From the NCBI RefSeq assembly GCF_001187535.1, contig NZ_LFIO01000074.1, positions 97,140 through 161,139 on the forward strand: a stretch of DNA of 64,000 nucleotides, read 5' to 3'. Below the pieces are notes generated by a model. The model worked only from the letters and a program-made list of their open reading frames with translations. It ran no database searches and had not been told where the DNA came from. How positions within the stretch are numbered: the first letter of the stretch is position 1; each line of letters starts with the position of its first letter. Below are positions 1 to 8,754 of the stretch, one piece after another. The stretch is from Rhizobium ecuadorense. Lineage in GTDB: Bacteria > Pseudomonadota > Alphaproteobacteria > Rhizobiales > Rhizobiaceae. Both the position numbers and the translations under genes were made by a program.

Positions 1-340
1 CCGTCGTCGCCGCCGTGCCGAGATCGCCTGTGGCGACCTTCCCGACATAGGAGAAGAACTGCATCCAGATCGGCTGCCCAAGTCCCAACTCGTTATAGAC
101 CCGATCATAGACCTCCTTGCTGACCTCCGCCCCGGTGATGGCCAGTACCGGATCGGCAGGCAGCAGACGGCCCATCGAAAAGGTTAGGAAAAGCAGGCCG
201 AGCAGCGTGGTGACGATAGCCACCACGCGCCCTGCCAGGCGCCGCAGCAGGCTCGTCAAGGGGTGCGGGGCCGCATCGGCAAACCCGCCCGCCCTGGAAT
301 GACGGCTCTCCTGCTTCGATGTCAGATCGGCGCTTGCCAC
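1..340 (-). CDS. ABC transporter permease, DppB type (N-terminal part, cut by window edge)
   Basis: Only the first 113 codons are inside the window. A GTG start at 340 follows an AAGGAG ribosome site that lies within the last codons of the upstream binding-protein gene, so the two are translationally linked. After a hydrophilic, variable N-terminus comes a first membrane segment (about residues 38-58) and then an LPADP...GLGQPIW stretch, which is typical of the first permease of peptide/nickel-type importers. It would form the inner-membrane channel for the family-5 binding protein encoded just before it. The remaining permease and ATPase genes of this transporter presumably lie beyond position 1. 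Family call is firm; substrate is inferred from context (sugar acid or oligouronide). Confidence 0.85.
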   Translation of the reverse strand, partial: MASADLTSKQESRHSRAGGFADAAPHPLTSLLRRLAGRVVAIVTTLLGLLFLTFSMGRLLPADPVLAITGAEVSKEVYDRVYNELGLGQPIWMQFFSYVGKVATGDLGTAATT

Positions 341-345
341 GCGCT

Positions 346-1932
346 CTACTCCTTGGTCACGTCATGCCAGCGCGTCGACCAGGTCGTATGGCCGTGATAA
401 CCCTTGACGTTGGCGCGCATGACATAGGGGTCGGTTCGCTGGAAGAAGATGACGAGCGGTGCGGCCATGCCGGCGTAGATGCCGTCCATCTTCTTGAAGA
501 TATCGGTGCGCTTTTCCGTGTCCCGCTCCTTCATCGATTGATCGATGAGCGTGTTGAGCTCGTCCACCTTCATGCCCGTGCGCCAGAGATAATAGCTGCC
601 GAGGCGCGCCTCGTCGCTATTGTCTGGGTTGTAGGCATATTGCGTGGCGACGGCGAAAGGATCGGGCAGACGGGCGCCGGAATTGCCGAGCAACACTTCG
701 AATTTGCGCTCGCGGAAGGCGGGCGTGAATTCGCCGGGCACCAGATCGAGTTCGAGGCCGGCGGCCCGGGCGCTCGCCTGCAGCGCTTCGGCGAAGGGCA
801 GGGTCGGGGCACCCGACGGATTGAGCACCTTCTTCAGGCCGTTGGGATATCCGGCCTCCGCCAGCAGCTGCTTGGCTTTGGCGGGGTCGTAATCGTAGCG
901 GGCGGCAGCCTCATCGGGCGCGCCGATCATGCCGCGCGGGATCATCGACTGCCAGGGAAAGCCGGTGTGGCGCATGATATTGCCGGAGATCGCCTTCCAG
1001 TCGAAGGCGTGTTGGAAGGCCTCGCGAACCTTCGGCTTCTGCAGATCAGGGTCTTTCTGGTTGAGGGCGATGTAATAGAAGCCGAGACCCGGGACATTGT
1101 CGATGACCATATCCTTGTTGGTGGACAGCGCATCGAGATCGCCGCTTGCCACATACTGGCCGACATCGACGTCGCCGGCTTCGAGCTGCAGCCGGAGATT
1201 GCCGGATTCGGGAATGTGGCGGGCCACGACGCGGGCCATGGCCGGCTTGCCGCCCCAATATTTCGGCTGCGCGTTGAAGATCGCCACGTCGTTCGGCCGC
1301 CACTGCGCCAGGCTGAACGGACCGCTGCCGGCGGAATTGGCCGAAAGCCAGGCGCCGCCGAAATCACCGTTCGCCTCATGCGACAGCACCGTCTTCTTGT
1401 CGACGATGCCGATCGACGAGCCGGCCAGCGAATAGAGCACCAGGTCGGTATTCACCGACTGCGGCAGCTCGATCTCCAGCGTATGGTCGTCCTCTGCGCG
1501 AACGAGCTTTTCGACGTTTTCGGGCGTGAACCCCCAGAGTGCGACGTCGGTGGAGCCGACCTGGCCCATCTTGATGACGCGCTGGATCGACCAGGCGGCA
1601 TCCTCGGCGGTCACCTTGTTGCCGCTCTGGAAGACGGCGTCGTCGCGCAGGGTCAGTGTGATGATCTTGCCGTCCGGCGAGACGCTCCATTTCGTTGCAA
1701 GCATCGGCTTCAGCGTCTTGAGATCGTCAGGCGACAGTTGCACGAGGTTGTCGTAGAGGTTCGAGATCAGCTCGGAAACCGTGCGGGCATTGTTCTGGGC
1801 CGGATCGAGCGTGCGGATACCGGTGAGATTGGTGCCAATCACGAGCATATTGGGCGGCGATGCCGCCCAGGCAGGCTGCGTCGCCATCAGGGCGCCGGTA
1901 ATTGCGATCGTTGTCAGTAGCTGTTTCAGCAT
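346..1932 (-). CDS. Extracellular solute-binding protein, family 5 (peptide-class ABC importer)
   Basis: 528 residues, the usual size for DppA/OppA-type periplasmic receptors. The start at 1932 is preceded by GGGAGG; a longer reading frame upstream lacks a signal peptide. Residues 1-23 form a Sec signal (MLKQLLTTIAITG... ending AWA-A). The body carries the family-5 signature regions, including LDPAQNNARTVSELISNLYDNLV near the N-terminus and the LTLRDDAVFQSGNKVTAEDAAWS segment. It should capture a substrate in the periplasm for the permease that starts 5 bases downstream. It is the fourth structural gene of a leftward operon whose enzymes point to uronic or aldaric acids, so a sugar acid or oligouronide is more likely than a peptide. 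That substrate is inference. Confidence 0.9.
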   Translation of the reverse strand: MLKQLLTTIAITGALMATQPAWAASPPNMLVIGTNLTGIRTLDPAQNNARTVSELISNLYDNLVQLSPDDLKTLKPMLATKWSVSPDGKIITLTLRDDAVFQSGNKVTAEDAAWSIQRVIKMGQVGSTDVALWGFTPENVEKLVRAEDDHTLEIELPQSVNTDLVLYSLAGSSIGIVDKKTVLSHEANGDFGGAWLSANSAGSGPFSLAQWRPNDVAIFNAQPKYWGGKPAMARVVARHIPESGNLRLQLEAGDVDVGQYVASGDLDALSTNKDMVIDNVPGLGFYYIALNQKDPDLQKPKVREAFQHAFDWKAISGNIMRHTGFPWQSMIPRGMIGAPDEAAARYDYDPAKAKQLLAEAGYPNGLKKVLNPSGAPTLPFAEALQASARAAGLELDLVPGEFTPAFRERKFEVLLGNSGARLPDPFAVATQYAYNPDNSDEARLGSYYLWRTGMKVDELNTLIDQSMKERDTEKRTDIFKKMDGIYAGMAAPLVIFFQRTDPYVMRANVKGYHGHTTWSTRWHDVTKE

Positions 1933-1976
1933 CTCTAGACCTCCCAATCCTATTATTTGCGAAAATACCGTTGAGT

Positions 1977-2930
1977 TCAGCCGGCCGCCTTGGCAGATTG
2001 CTGGCGCTCCGGATCCGTTTGAATGCTGCCCTCGGCCTCCCAACCTCGAAGCAGCCGATGAAGTTCCTCACGATCTTGCTGGTCGAGCAGCGGCAATCCC
2101 GGCACGCGCACGGGGCCGACATCGAGGCCGGAATAGGTGACGGCCTCTTTCACGACGGTCACGTTGGCGCCGTTGCGGAATTTCGTCCGCATCCGCTCGA
2201 ATGGTTCGAGCGTGTTGACGATCGCCCGTGCCGCGGCAAAGTCGCCTTTTTCGAGCGCGGCGTGGACGGCAAGCGAAAGCCGCGGCGCAACGTTGACGAG
2301 GCCAGAAGTGAAACCGCGCGCGCCGGCTGCGGTGAATGTCGGCGCCCAACTCTCCGCCAGGCCGCAGACGAACAGCGCGCCATCAGGATCGGCCGCGGGG
2401 ATCGCCCGCGACAGCAGCATCAGATCGGTCGTGGCGAACTTGATGCCAGCAATATTGCCGTGGTTGGCGAGACGGACGATATCCTCGACACCGAAACCTT
2501 CGGCCCTGACATAGGCGACGAGCGGCAGGGTGGACGCGTCGGCAAGATTGCAGAAGTAGCCGATCTGGGCCGAAGGTGCCGCGAAAGGATCGACCGGCTG
2601 ATGCGACATGACGGCGGAGGCGCCCATCGCCGCCGCATCCCTCGCCATGCCGATCGCCTCGCGCAGCGACCGGCCGATGGCCGCCGTCACCGGCGCCCGG
2701 CCGTCGACGCCCGAGACGGCCGCCTCGTGGACGATCCGGATTTCCTGCGGCGTCAGGGCATAGAATTCACCGGTATTGCCGGCAGCGACGATGTTGTGAA
2801 TGCCCGCTGCCGCTACCCGCGCATAAACCTTGGCCGTAATCCGAGGTTCGACTTCGCCTTTGCCGTCATAGGCCGTGACGGGAACGCCCGACACGCCCGT
2901 AAGCGCCTTGCGCATGATCGCGATGCTCAT
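1977..2930 (-). CDS. Dihydrodipicolinate synthase-family lyase, KdgD-like
   Basis: 317 residues; a TIM-barrel class I lyase of the DapA/NAL superfamily. Visible family marks are GNTGEFYALTP (the glycine-threonine/serine anion loop), a Tyr in PLVAYVRAEG, and the Schiff-base lysine in AGIKFATTD. The C-terminal block around DVGPVRVPGLPL resembles 5-dehydro-4-deoxyglucarate dehydratase (KdgD), which decarboxylates and dehydrates the product of aldarate dehydratases to 2-oxoglutarate semialdehyde. This fits the uronate dehydrogenase and lactonase genes directly upstream and the sugar-acid dehydratases in the divergent operon. Alternatives are a 2-keto-3-deoxy-sugar-acid aldolase. The family is certain, the exact reaction is not. 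Confidence 0.85.
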   Translation of the reverse strand: MSIAIMRKALTGVSGVPVTAYDGKGEVEPRITAKVYARVAAAGIHNIVAAGNTGEFYALTPQEIRIVHEAAVSGVDGRAPVTAAIGRSLREAIGMARDAAAMGASAVMSHQPVDPFAAPSAQIGYFCNLADASTLPLVAYVRAEGFGVEDIVRLANHGNIAGIKFATTDLMLLSRAIPAADPDGALFVCGLAESWAPTFTAAGARGFTSGLVNVAPRLSLAVHAALEKGDFAAARAIVNTLEPFERMRTKFRNGANVTVVKEAVTYSGLDVGPVRVPGLPLLDQQDREELHRLLRGWEAEGSIQTDPERQQSAKAAG

Positions 2931-2966
2931 TTTTCTTTCCCCGTTAGCTTTCCATCCAGATGATCG

Positions 2967-3842
2967 TCATCCGAAGCGGAAGGGCGGCAGCCCCTCCGCA
3001 TCCACATCGAAGGCGATGACCGTGCCCGCCTCGAAACGTCCGGTGCGGTCCGTCGACAGGCTGGTGACGAAGAGGGTCCGGAGATCCGGCCCCCCGAAAC
3101 ACGGCATTGTCGGTGCCGGGACCGGCAGAATGTAGATCTCGACGATTTCGCCTTCGCTCGATATGCGGTTGAGGCGGCCGGCGGAGACGCCGGCGCTCCA
3201 GTAAAATCCATCGCGATCGGTCGTCGCCCCGTCCGGCCGCCCCTCTTCTTCGGTGAAGCCGCGCAGGCGACGTCCTTCACCGAGGCTGCCCGTCTCAGGA
3301 TCGAAGTCGAATGCCTGCAGGAAACATTGGCGGCTGTCGGAGTGATACATCTGCCGGCCGTCCGGCGACCAGGCGAGGCCATTGGAGCTCGTCAGTCCCG
3401 TTGCAACCGTCCGCGTGCTGCCATCGGCGCCGACGCGGTAAAGAGCGGCCTCTTCGATCTGCGGCTTCGCTTCGCTGATCGAGCCGACCCAGAAATGTCC
3501 GTCCGGGCCGACCTTTCCATCATTGAGCCGGCCAATCATCTCGCGCCCGACCGGGTCGCATAGGAATTCGATATCGCGGGAGGCCGGATCGAAGAGATGG
3601 ATGCCCGTCTGGAGGCCGACGACGATCCTGTGATCGCGGCAAAGCCCGAGGCTGCCGACCGCCGCCGGCATGTCGAAGCGGTCGATCTTTCCCGAAGCCG
3701 AGAGCCGCACGACGGCCGGAGCCAGAATGTCGACGAACCACAGCGTGCCGGTCTCGTCGTCCCATACCGGCGATTCACCGACCGTCAGCGGTTGCTCGAT
3801 CACGGAACGGACTTGCGAGTGGATGATCCGAGGCGCCGTCAT
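2967..3842 (-). CDS. SMP-30/gluconolactonase-like sugar lactone hydrolase
   Basis: 291 residues, the normal length for the six-bladed SMP-30/regucalcin/gluconolactonase family. Motifs seen are GESPVWD near residue 22 (metal-binding Glu), RLNDGKVGPDGHFWVGS, SNGLAWSPDG and EGRPDGATTD (metal-binding Asn/Asp). The enzyme would open the aldono- or aldarolactone made by the uronate dehydrogenase encoded just upstream; the start ATG overlaps that gene's stop (ATGA), so the pair is translationally coupled. Cytoplasmic, with no signal peptide. Family call is strong; the galactaro/glucarolactone substrate is inferred from the neighbours. Confidence 0.9.
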   Translation of the reverse strand: MTAPRIIHSQVRSVIEQPLTVGESPVWDDETGTLWFVDILAPAVVRLSASGKIDRFDMPAAVGSLGLCRDHRIVVGLQTGIHLFDPASRDIEFLCDPVGREMIGRLNDGKVGPDGHFWVGSISEAKPQIEEAALYRVGADGSTRTVATGLTSSNGLAWSPDGRQMYHSDSRQCFLQAFDFDPETGSLGEGRRLRGFTEEEGRPDGATTDRDGFYWSAGVSAGRLNRISSEGEIVEIYILPVPAPTMPCFGGPDLRTLFVTSLSTDRTGRFEAGTVIAFDVDAEGLPPFRFG

Positions 3843-4669
3843 TCGGCCGCCTCCAGGCTTTTGGCCAAACCTTCGGCGTCACGCATGCGGATGGTGCCGT
3901 CGTGGTTGATCTCACAAAATCCGCCACCCTGGAACGCAAGCGCGACCGGCCCTTCGGCCCCCTGTTCGATGCGGGCGTGATCGCGCGGCCGGTCTTCCGG
4001 TTGGTAGCCGAGCCTCCTCGCCAGATCATTGTCCCACCATTTCTCGTCGGTATCGGAAACACCGTAGACCACCGTCGCGGCGATCAACGGATGAGTGAGC
4101 CCGATCCGCACCAGTTGCGCCAGGTCGCGTGCGCTGATCCAGATGGCGACCGATCGCTCGCTGTTGGGATAGGTGCCGGCATTGCCGATACGGATGGAAA
4201 GGGAGCGAATGCCCGAGGTGTCGTAGTAGAGTCCCGCCACCAGTTCGCCCCAGCATTTGGAAAGCCCATAGGGGCTGTCAGGGCGCATGGGATCGAGCGG
4301 CGAGATGATTTCGCCACGCGGATAGAAGCCGGTCGCATGGTTGCTCGATGCATAGACGACCCGCTCGACCTTGTTGATCCGTGCCGCTTCGTAGAGATTG
4401 TAGGTCCCAAGCACATTTGCGTGCAGAATGGCGTTCATGTCGATGCCGCTGGCGATGCCGGCGAGATGAACGACGCCGTCGATATCCTTCAGGGCAGCCG
4501 TTGCCTCGTCGAGCTTTGTAAGGTCGGCTCTTACGAAGGTCTCGTTTTCGCCAAGCCCGTTGGGCTCCTGCAGATCGATCAGGCTGACGTGCTCGAAATG
4601 CGAGCGGAGCAGCGGGCGCAGCAGCGTTCCGACACGCCCAGTAGCCCCCGTCACAGCGATCCGTTTCAT
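3839..4669 (-). CDS. udh: Uronate dehydrogenase-like NAD-dependent oxidoreductase
   Basis: 276 residues from the start used here. It is an extended short-chain dehydrogenase that begins directly with the Rossmann fold (TGATGRVG, residues 7-14). The SSNHATGFYP segment and the catalytic YGLSK (Tyr about 134, Lys about 138) closely resemble Agrobacterium uronate dehydrogenase, which oxidises galacturonate and glucuronate to aldarolactones. Starts at 4684 (sharing an A with the regulator's TAA stop), 4672 and 4669 are all possible; GGAAGGA is best spaced for 4669. The following lactonase gene overlaps it by four bases, matching the next reaction step. Gene symbol is by resemblance recalled from memory, not by a search. 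Confidence 0.82.
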   Translation of the reverse strand: MKRIAVTGATGRVGTLLRPLLRSHFEHVSLIDLQEPNGLGENETFVRADLTKLDEATAALKDIDGVVHLAGIASGIDMNAILHANVLGTYNLYEAARINKVERVVYASSNHATGFYPRGEIISPLDPMRPDSPYGLSKCWGELVAGLYYDTSGIRSLSIRIGNAGTYPNSERSVAIWISARDLAQLVRIGLTHPLIAATVVYGVSDTDEKWWDNDLARRLGYQPEDRPRDHARIEQGAEGPVALAFQGGGFCEINHDGTIRMRDAEGLAKSLEAAE

Positions 4670-4683
4670 CATCCGTCCTTCCA

Positions 4684-5403
4684 TTATCGCTCAACCCCCT
4701 GAAACATGCGGGCGCGGGCGTTCAGTATGTGTTTCTTCATCGCATCGTGCGCTTCGGTTTCCCGCCGTGCGAAGATCGCCTCGACGATCACCGCATGCTC
4801 GTCCTGGACGCTGCGAATCTGCTCCAGCGTCCGTTTCAAGCTCAGGCTTCGCGTGACGGAATGCCCGATGGCGAAATGCGGCCTGAACCATTCGCGAACG
4901 GTGATGTGGAACTGGTTGCCGGTCGCCATGGCGATGGCATCATGCAGAACCTGATCCTCCTCGGCGCCGAGCTCTCCGTTTCGCAGACATTGCTCGATCG
5001 AAAGAAGCGCTGCCGTAATCCTCTCCTTGTCGGCCGGCTGCCAGTTTCGCGCGGCAAGCTCCGCCGCCTCGGCCTCGAGGCCGGCGCGGAACTCAAAGAA
5101 CCGCTGGACATCGGCGAGTGATCCCACAGGCACCATTTTCAGCATCGACGAGTCCGGTCTTTGCCTGACATAGGAGCCCGAGCCCTTGCGCGAAACGACC
5201 AGGCCATCGGCTCTCAGGCGTTCGAGCGCTTCGCGAACGACAGGCCTCGATGCGCCGAAATCGGCGGCGAGCTTGGTCTCCGACGGCAGCCGTTCGTTCA
5301 CCGGAAAATTGCCGTCGGCGATCATCCCCACGATCTTCTCGTAGATGATGTCGCTGAAGCGCGTTGCGCCCCTGTTCGAAACGGCGTCGACCGCGAATGT
5401 CAT
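4684..5403 (-). CDS. GntR-family transcriptional regulator, FadR subfamily
   Basis: 239 residues. The N-terminal winged helix-turn-helix (SDIIYEKIVGMIADG through SRKGSGSYV, about residues 17-80) is followed by an all-helical FCD ligand-binding domain that starts near FFEFRAGLEAEAAELAA. It is the first gene of the leftward sugar-acid operon; its TAA stop shares a base with a possible start of the dehydrogenase gene. It faces the divergent transporter operon starting at 5707, so it probably controls both directions through palindromes in the 303-base gap. FCD regulators of this type often respond to sugar acids, which fits the enzymes here, but the ligand is inferred. Confidence 0.9.
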   Translation of the reverse strand: MTFAVDAVSNRGATRFSDIIYEKIVGMIADGNFPVNERLPSETKLAADFGASRPVVREALERLRADGLVVSRKGSGSYVRQRPDSSMLKMVPVGSLADVQRFFEFRAGLEAEAAELAARNWQPADKERITAALLSIEQCLRNGELGAEEDQVLHDAIAMATGNQFHITVREWFRPHFAIGHSVTRSLSLKRTLEQIRSVQDEHAVIVEAIFARRETEAHDAMKKHILNARARMFQGVER

Positions 5404-5706
5404 TATCGTCCTTTTCTCTGAACGCTATGGGCTCTTGCAACTGCCGACCGATGCCGTCTGCGTGGAAGTGTACAGCTTCTGACAGATTTCTGTCATTTAT
5501 TCGCTTCTGCCTTGCTATCGGCGCGGGAAAACCCGGTTCCATTGCAGCATCGCTACAAAATTTGTAATTATCTGTCAACTCTTGTAATCATTTGGGAACG
5601 TGTCTATGGTTCGGTCCCAGCGCCGAGGAGGGTGCGGGCGGCAGGTCGGGAGCCTGCCGCATCAGCCGGTTCAAAAGGTGTGCCGGCTTAGAAAGGGAGG
5701 AACTCG
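5404..5706. promoter_or_regulatory. Divergent control region with candidate GntR operators
   Basis: This 303-base gap separates two divergent sugar-acid operons and holds no gene. Three symmetric or repeated elements are visible. TGACAGA-TT-TCTGTCA at 5480-5495 has 7-base arms. TACAAA-A-TTTGTA at 5554-5566 has 6-base arms and an ACAAA/TTTGT core of the kind bound by FadR-type GntR proteins. TTGTAATTAT (5562-5571) and TTGTAATCAT (5582-5591) form a direct repeat with exactly 20 bases between starts, about two helical turns. The last two elements overlap. A strong ribosome site (AAAGGGAGG) precedes the 5707 start. Operator roles are inferred from position and symmetry. Confidence 0.5.
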
Positions 5707-7647
5707 ATGCCCAATGAAATTCTGTCGCGCGGCGTTACCCGCCGCACTGTGCTTGGTGGCATGGCGGGCGTCGCAGCCTTGTCCATCGCCGGTCGCGTCT
5801 CTGCCGCCGCAGGCGGCGAAGCGCCGGCACTTGCGCAGCTTGTGAAGGACGGAAAACTGCCGCCGCTCGCCGAGCGGCTGCCGAAGAAGCCGATGGTCGT
5901 CAAGCCGTACGAGAAGGTCGGCACCTATGGCGGCTCGCTGCGCCGCGGCCTTCGCGGTTCGTCCGACCACAACGGCATCCTGCGCATGGTCGGCAACCAG
6001 AGCCTGGTGCGCTGGAACCTCGAATTTACCGCCGTGGAGCCGAACCTTGCCGAGCGCTGGGAAGTCAGCGACGACGCGACGCAATTCACCTTCCATCTGA
6101 TCGAAGGCGTGCGCTGGTCGGACGGCCATCCCTTTACGGCCGATGACGTGGTTTTTGCGATCGAAGACTGCGTCAAGAACACCGAACTCTACAGCTCGAC
6201 ACCGGCGCAGCTTGCCGTCGCCGGCAAGCCGGTCACCGTCGAGAAGGTCGACGATTATACCGTGAAGTTCACCTTTGCGGCGGCCAACGCCCTTTATCTC
6301 GAAAATCTCGCCACGCCGCTCGGTCAGCATCCGACGCTCTTTCCGAAGCATTACTGCAGCCAGTTCCTGCCGAAATATAACCCCAACATCGAAGCCGACG
6401 CGAAGAAGGCCGGCGTCACCAGCTGGACGGAACTGTTCCGCAGCCGCTGCGGTGACATCGAGATCCCATCACGCTGGGGCAATGTCGACAAGCCGACGCT
6501 CGATCCATGGGTGGTCAAGGAGCCCTATGCCGGTGGTGCGACGCGTGTTGTCATGACCCGAAACCCCTATTTCTGGCAGGTCGACACCGAGGGCAATCAG
6601 CTTCCCTATATCGACGAAATCAATTTCGGCATCTCGCAGGACGTCGAATCGCTGATGCTGAATGTCATCTCGGGTAAGATCGACATCCAGGAACGCCATA
6701 TCAGCGTGCTTGCCAACAAGCCGACGCTGTCGAAGAACATGGAAAAAGGCGATTATCGCCTGCTGACGCTCGTGCCTTCGGCCTCGCAGCAGTGCCAGAT
6801 CTATTTCAACATAACCCACAAAGATCCGGCGATGCGCAAGATGTTTGCGGACAAGGCGTTCCGTCAGGCGCTGTCGATCGGCATCAATCGGCCGGAACTC
6901 ATCGACATCGTCTATTTCGGGCAGAGCGAACCCTATCAGGCCGGGCCGCGTCCGACCCATCCCTGGTATAACGAGAAATATGCGCGCCAGTTCACCGAAT
7001 TTGACGCCGACAAGGCGGGCGCGATGCTCGATGAGGCCGGCTACAAGAAAGGCGGCGACGGCTTCCGCCTCCGGCCGGACGGCCAGAAGGTGTTCTTCTC
7101 GATCGACGTCATTCCGACGCTCTATCCCGACCTCGTCGACGCGCTCGAACTGGTCAAGACGCATTGGGCGCAGATCGGCATCGACATGAAGGTCAACACG
7201 ATCGAGCGGGCGCTTTATTACACCCGCGGCGACGACAATGCCCATGACGCGCAGGTATGGCCTGGCCCCGGCGGCCTCGATCCGATGCTCGATCCGCGCG
7301 ATTTCTTTGCCTTCCATCCTCAGGGGTCGCGTTACGCCATTCCATGGACGCTTTGGTACACCTCCAACGGCGCACGCGGCGAAGAACCGCCGGAAAGCCA
7401 AAAGAAGCGGATGAAACTCTTCGACGAGGCGCGTTCGACGGCCGACCTCGACAAGCGCGGTGCGATCATGAAGCAGATCTTCGATATCGCGGCGGAAGAA
7501 TTCGAGACCGTCGGGCTTTGCCTGGCCGTCGGCGGCTTCGGCATCATCCGCAACAATCTGCGCAATGTTCCCGAGAAGGAGCCGGACAGCTGGTCCTGGC
7601 CCAATCCGGGGCCGGCAATGCCGCAACAGTTCACCTTCACGAGTTGA
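5707..7647 (+). CDS. Family-5 extracellular solute-binding protein with Tat-type signal
   Basis: 646 residues, longer than the DppA norm and typical of the sugar-associated large family-5 receptors. The start at 5707 has AAAGGGAGG upstream. The N-terminus carries a twin-arginine motif (TRRTVLGGMAG) followed by a hydrophobic core ending at VSAAAGG, so export folded through Tat is likely; the other binding protein of this locus (346-1932) has a Sec signal instead. The body shows the family-5 pattern YGGSLRRGL...ERWEVSDDATQFTFHLIEGVRWSDG and a C-terminal region rich in Trp/Pro. It heads a rightward operon of two permeases, a double ATPase and two sugar-acid dehydratases, so a sugar acid or oligosaccharide acid is the likely cargo (inference). 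Confidence 0.9.
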   Translation: MPNEILSRGVTRRTVLGGMAGVAALSIAGRVSAAAGGEAPALAQLVKDGKLPPLAERLPKKPMVVKPYEKVGTYGGSLRRGLRGSSDHNGILRMVGNQSLVRWNLEFTAVEPNLAERWEVSDDATQFTFHLIEGVRWSDGHPFTADDVVFAIEDCVKNTELYSSTPAQLAVAGKPVTVEKVDDYTVKFTFAAANALYLENLATPLGQHPTLFPKHYCSQFLPKYNPNIEADAKKAGVTSWTELFRSRCGDIEIPSRWGNVDKPTLDPWVVKEPYAGGATRVVMTRNPYFWQVDTEGNQLPYIDEINFGISQDVESLMLNVISGKIDIQERHISVLANKPTLSKNMEKGDYRLLTLVPSASQQCQIYFNITHKDPAMRKMFADKAFRQALSIGINRPELIDIVYFGQSEPYQAGPRPTHPWYNEKYARQFTEFDADKAGAMLDEAGYKKGGDGFRLRPDGQKVFFSIDVIPTLYPDLVDALELVKTHWAQIGIDMKVNTIERALYYTRGDDNAHDAQVWPGPGGLDPMLDPRDFFAFHPQGSRYAIPWTLWYTSNGARGEEPPESQKKRMKLFDEARSTADLDKRGAIMKQIFDIAAEEFETVGLCLAVGGFGIIRNNLRNVPEKEPDSWSWPNPGPAMPQQFTFTS

Positions 7648-7656
7648 TTTTGACTG

Positions 7657-7681
7657 AGCGCCGTACCGACGGTACGGCGCT
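7657..7681 (+). terminator. Perfect 11-bp hairpin between binding-protein and permease genes
   Basis: AGCGCCGTACC (7657-7667), loop GAC, GGTACGGCGCT (7671-7681) form an uninterrupted 11-base-pair GC-rich stem 9 bases after the stop codon. It is followed by TTCCTCGG, not a clean T run. In binding-protein operons such hairpins protect the upstream message and partly terminate transcription, giving much more receptor than permease. That role is inferred; the structure is directly visible. Confidence 0.75.
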
Positions 7682-7759
7682 TTCCTCGGTTTGCCTTCCC
7701 CTTGCCGACCCCGATGGCCGGCAAGGCCCGGTGGGCAACGTTAGTGCAAGAGGCGCCTC

Positions 7760-8746
7760 ATGCTGGTCTTCATCGCCAAACGCTTGCTATGGATGATTCC
7801 ATCGCTTTTCGCCGTCAGCTTTCTCGCTTTCGTACTGATCCAGCTGCCGCCGGGCGACTATGTCACCACCTATATCGCAACGCTGGCAGCCTCCAACGAG
7901 ATCGTCGATCAGAACACGGCCGCGCAACTGCGTGAGCGTTTCGGGCTCGGCGATCCGATGCTTGTCCAATATTTCAAATGGATATGGGGCATCCTTTCGC
8001 GCGGCGATTTCGGTATTTCCTTCGAGTGGCAGCAGCCGGTCTCGGACCTGATCTGGGAGCGCATGGCGCTGACGCTCGTGTTGGCTCTGTCGACATTGAT
8101 CGCCACCTGGGCGATCGCGCTGCCGATCGGCGTCTATTCCGCCGTGCGCAAATATTCGATCGGCGACTATTTTTTCACCGCCTTCACCTTTTTCGGCCTG
8201 GCCGTTCCGTCCTTCCTGCTGGCGCTGGTGCTGATGTATGTCGCGGCGGTTGAATTCGGCCAGGATGTCGGCGGCCTGTTTTCGCCGGAATACGAGAACG
8301 CGGCCTGGAGCTTCGCCAAGATGGGCGATCTTTTCTCCCATCTCTGGCTTCCCGTCATCATTCTCGCCGTCTCCTCGACAGCAAGCCTTATCCGCGTCAT
8401 GCGCGCCAACATGCTCGATGAACTGCCGAAGCCTTACGTGACGACAGCACGGGCAAAAGGTCTGTCGGAGTTCCGGCTGCTGATGAAATACCCGATGATG
8501 ATCGCGCTCAATCCGTTCATCTCGACGATTGCCTGGCTGCTGCCCAACCTCATTTCCGGCTCGGTCGTCGTCGCCATCGTTCTCAACCTGCCGACGGCAG
8601 CACCCTTGCTGCTGCAGGCGCTGATGGCCCAGGACATGTATCTGGCCGGCGCTTTCGTTCTGCTCATCTGCGCGCTGACGCTGATAGGCTCTCTGATCAG
8701 CGATATCCTGCTTGCGCTGGTCGATCCCCGCATCCGGTTGGAATAG
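7760..8746 (+). CDS. ABC transporter permease, DppB type
   Basis: 328 residues with about six membrane helices. It opens with MLVFIAKRLLWMIPSLFAVSFLAFVLIQLPPGDYV, the conserved first segment of peptide-class permeases, and carries the EAA-like loop (TTARAKGLSEFRLLMKYPMMIALNPF) that docks on the ATPase. It pairs with the next gene, 8 bases downstream, to make the inner-membrane channel for the 5707 receptor. The 112-base gap before it contains the hairpin at 7657-7681. No defects are seen. Confidence 0.93.
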   Translation: MLVFIAKRLLWMIPSLFAVSFLAFVLIQLPPGDYVTTYIATLAASNEIVDQNTAAQLRERFGLGDPMLVQYFKWIWGILSRGDFGISFEWQQPVSDLIWERMALTLVLALSTLIATWAIALPIGVYSAVRKYSIGDYFFTAFTFFGLAVPSFLLALVLMYVAAVEFGQDVGGLFSPEYENAAWSFAKMGDLFSHLWLPVIILAVSSTASLIRVMRANMLDELPKPYVTTARAKGLSEFRLLMKYPMMIALNPFISTIAWLLPNLISGSVVVAIVLNLPTAAPLLLQALMAQDMYLAGAFVLLICALTLIGSLISDILLALVDPRIRLE

Positions 8747-8754
8747 GAGCCGAT

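Noticed and set aside
319..1920. 533-codon open frame opposite the family-5 receptor gene
   Set aside because: Mirror of the receptor on the other strand, caused by high third-position GC; no ribosome site and no recognisable domain.
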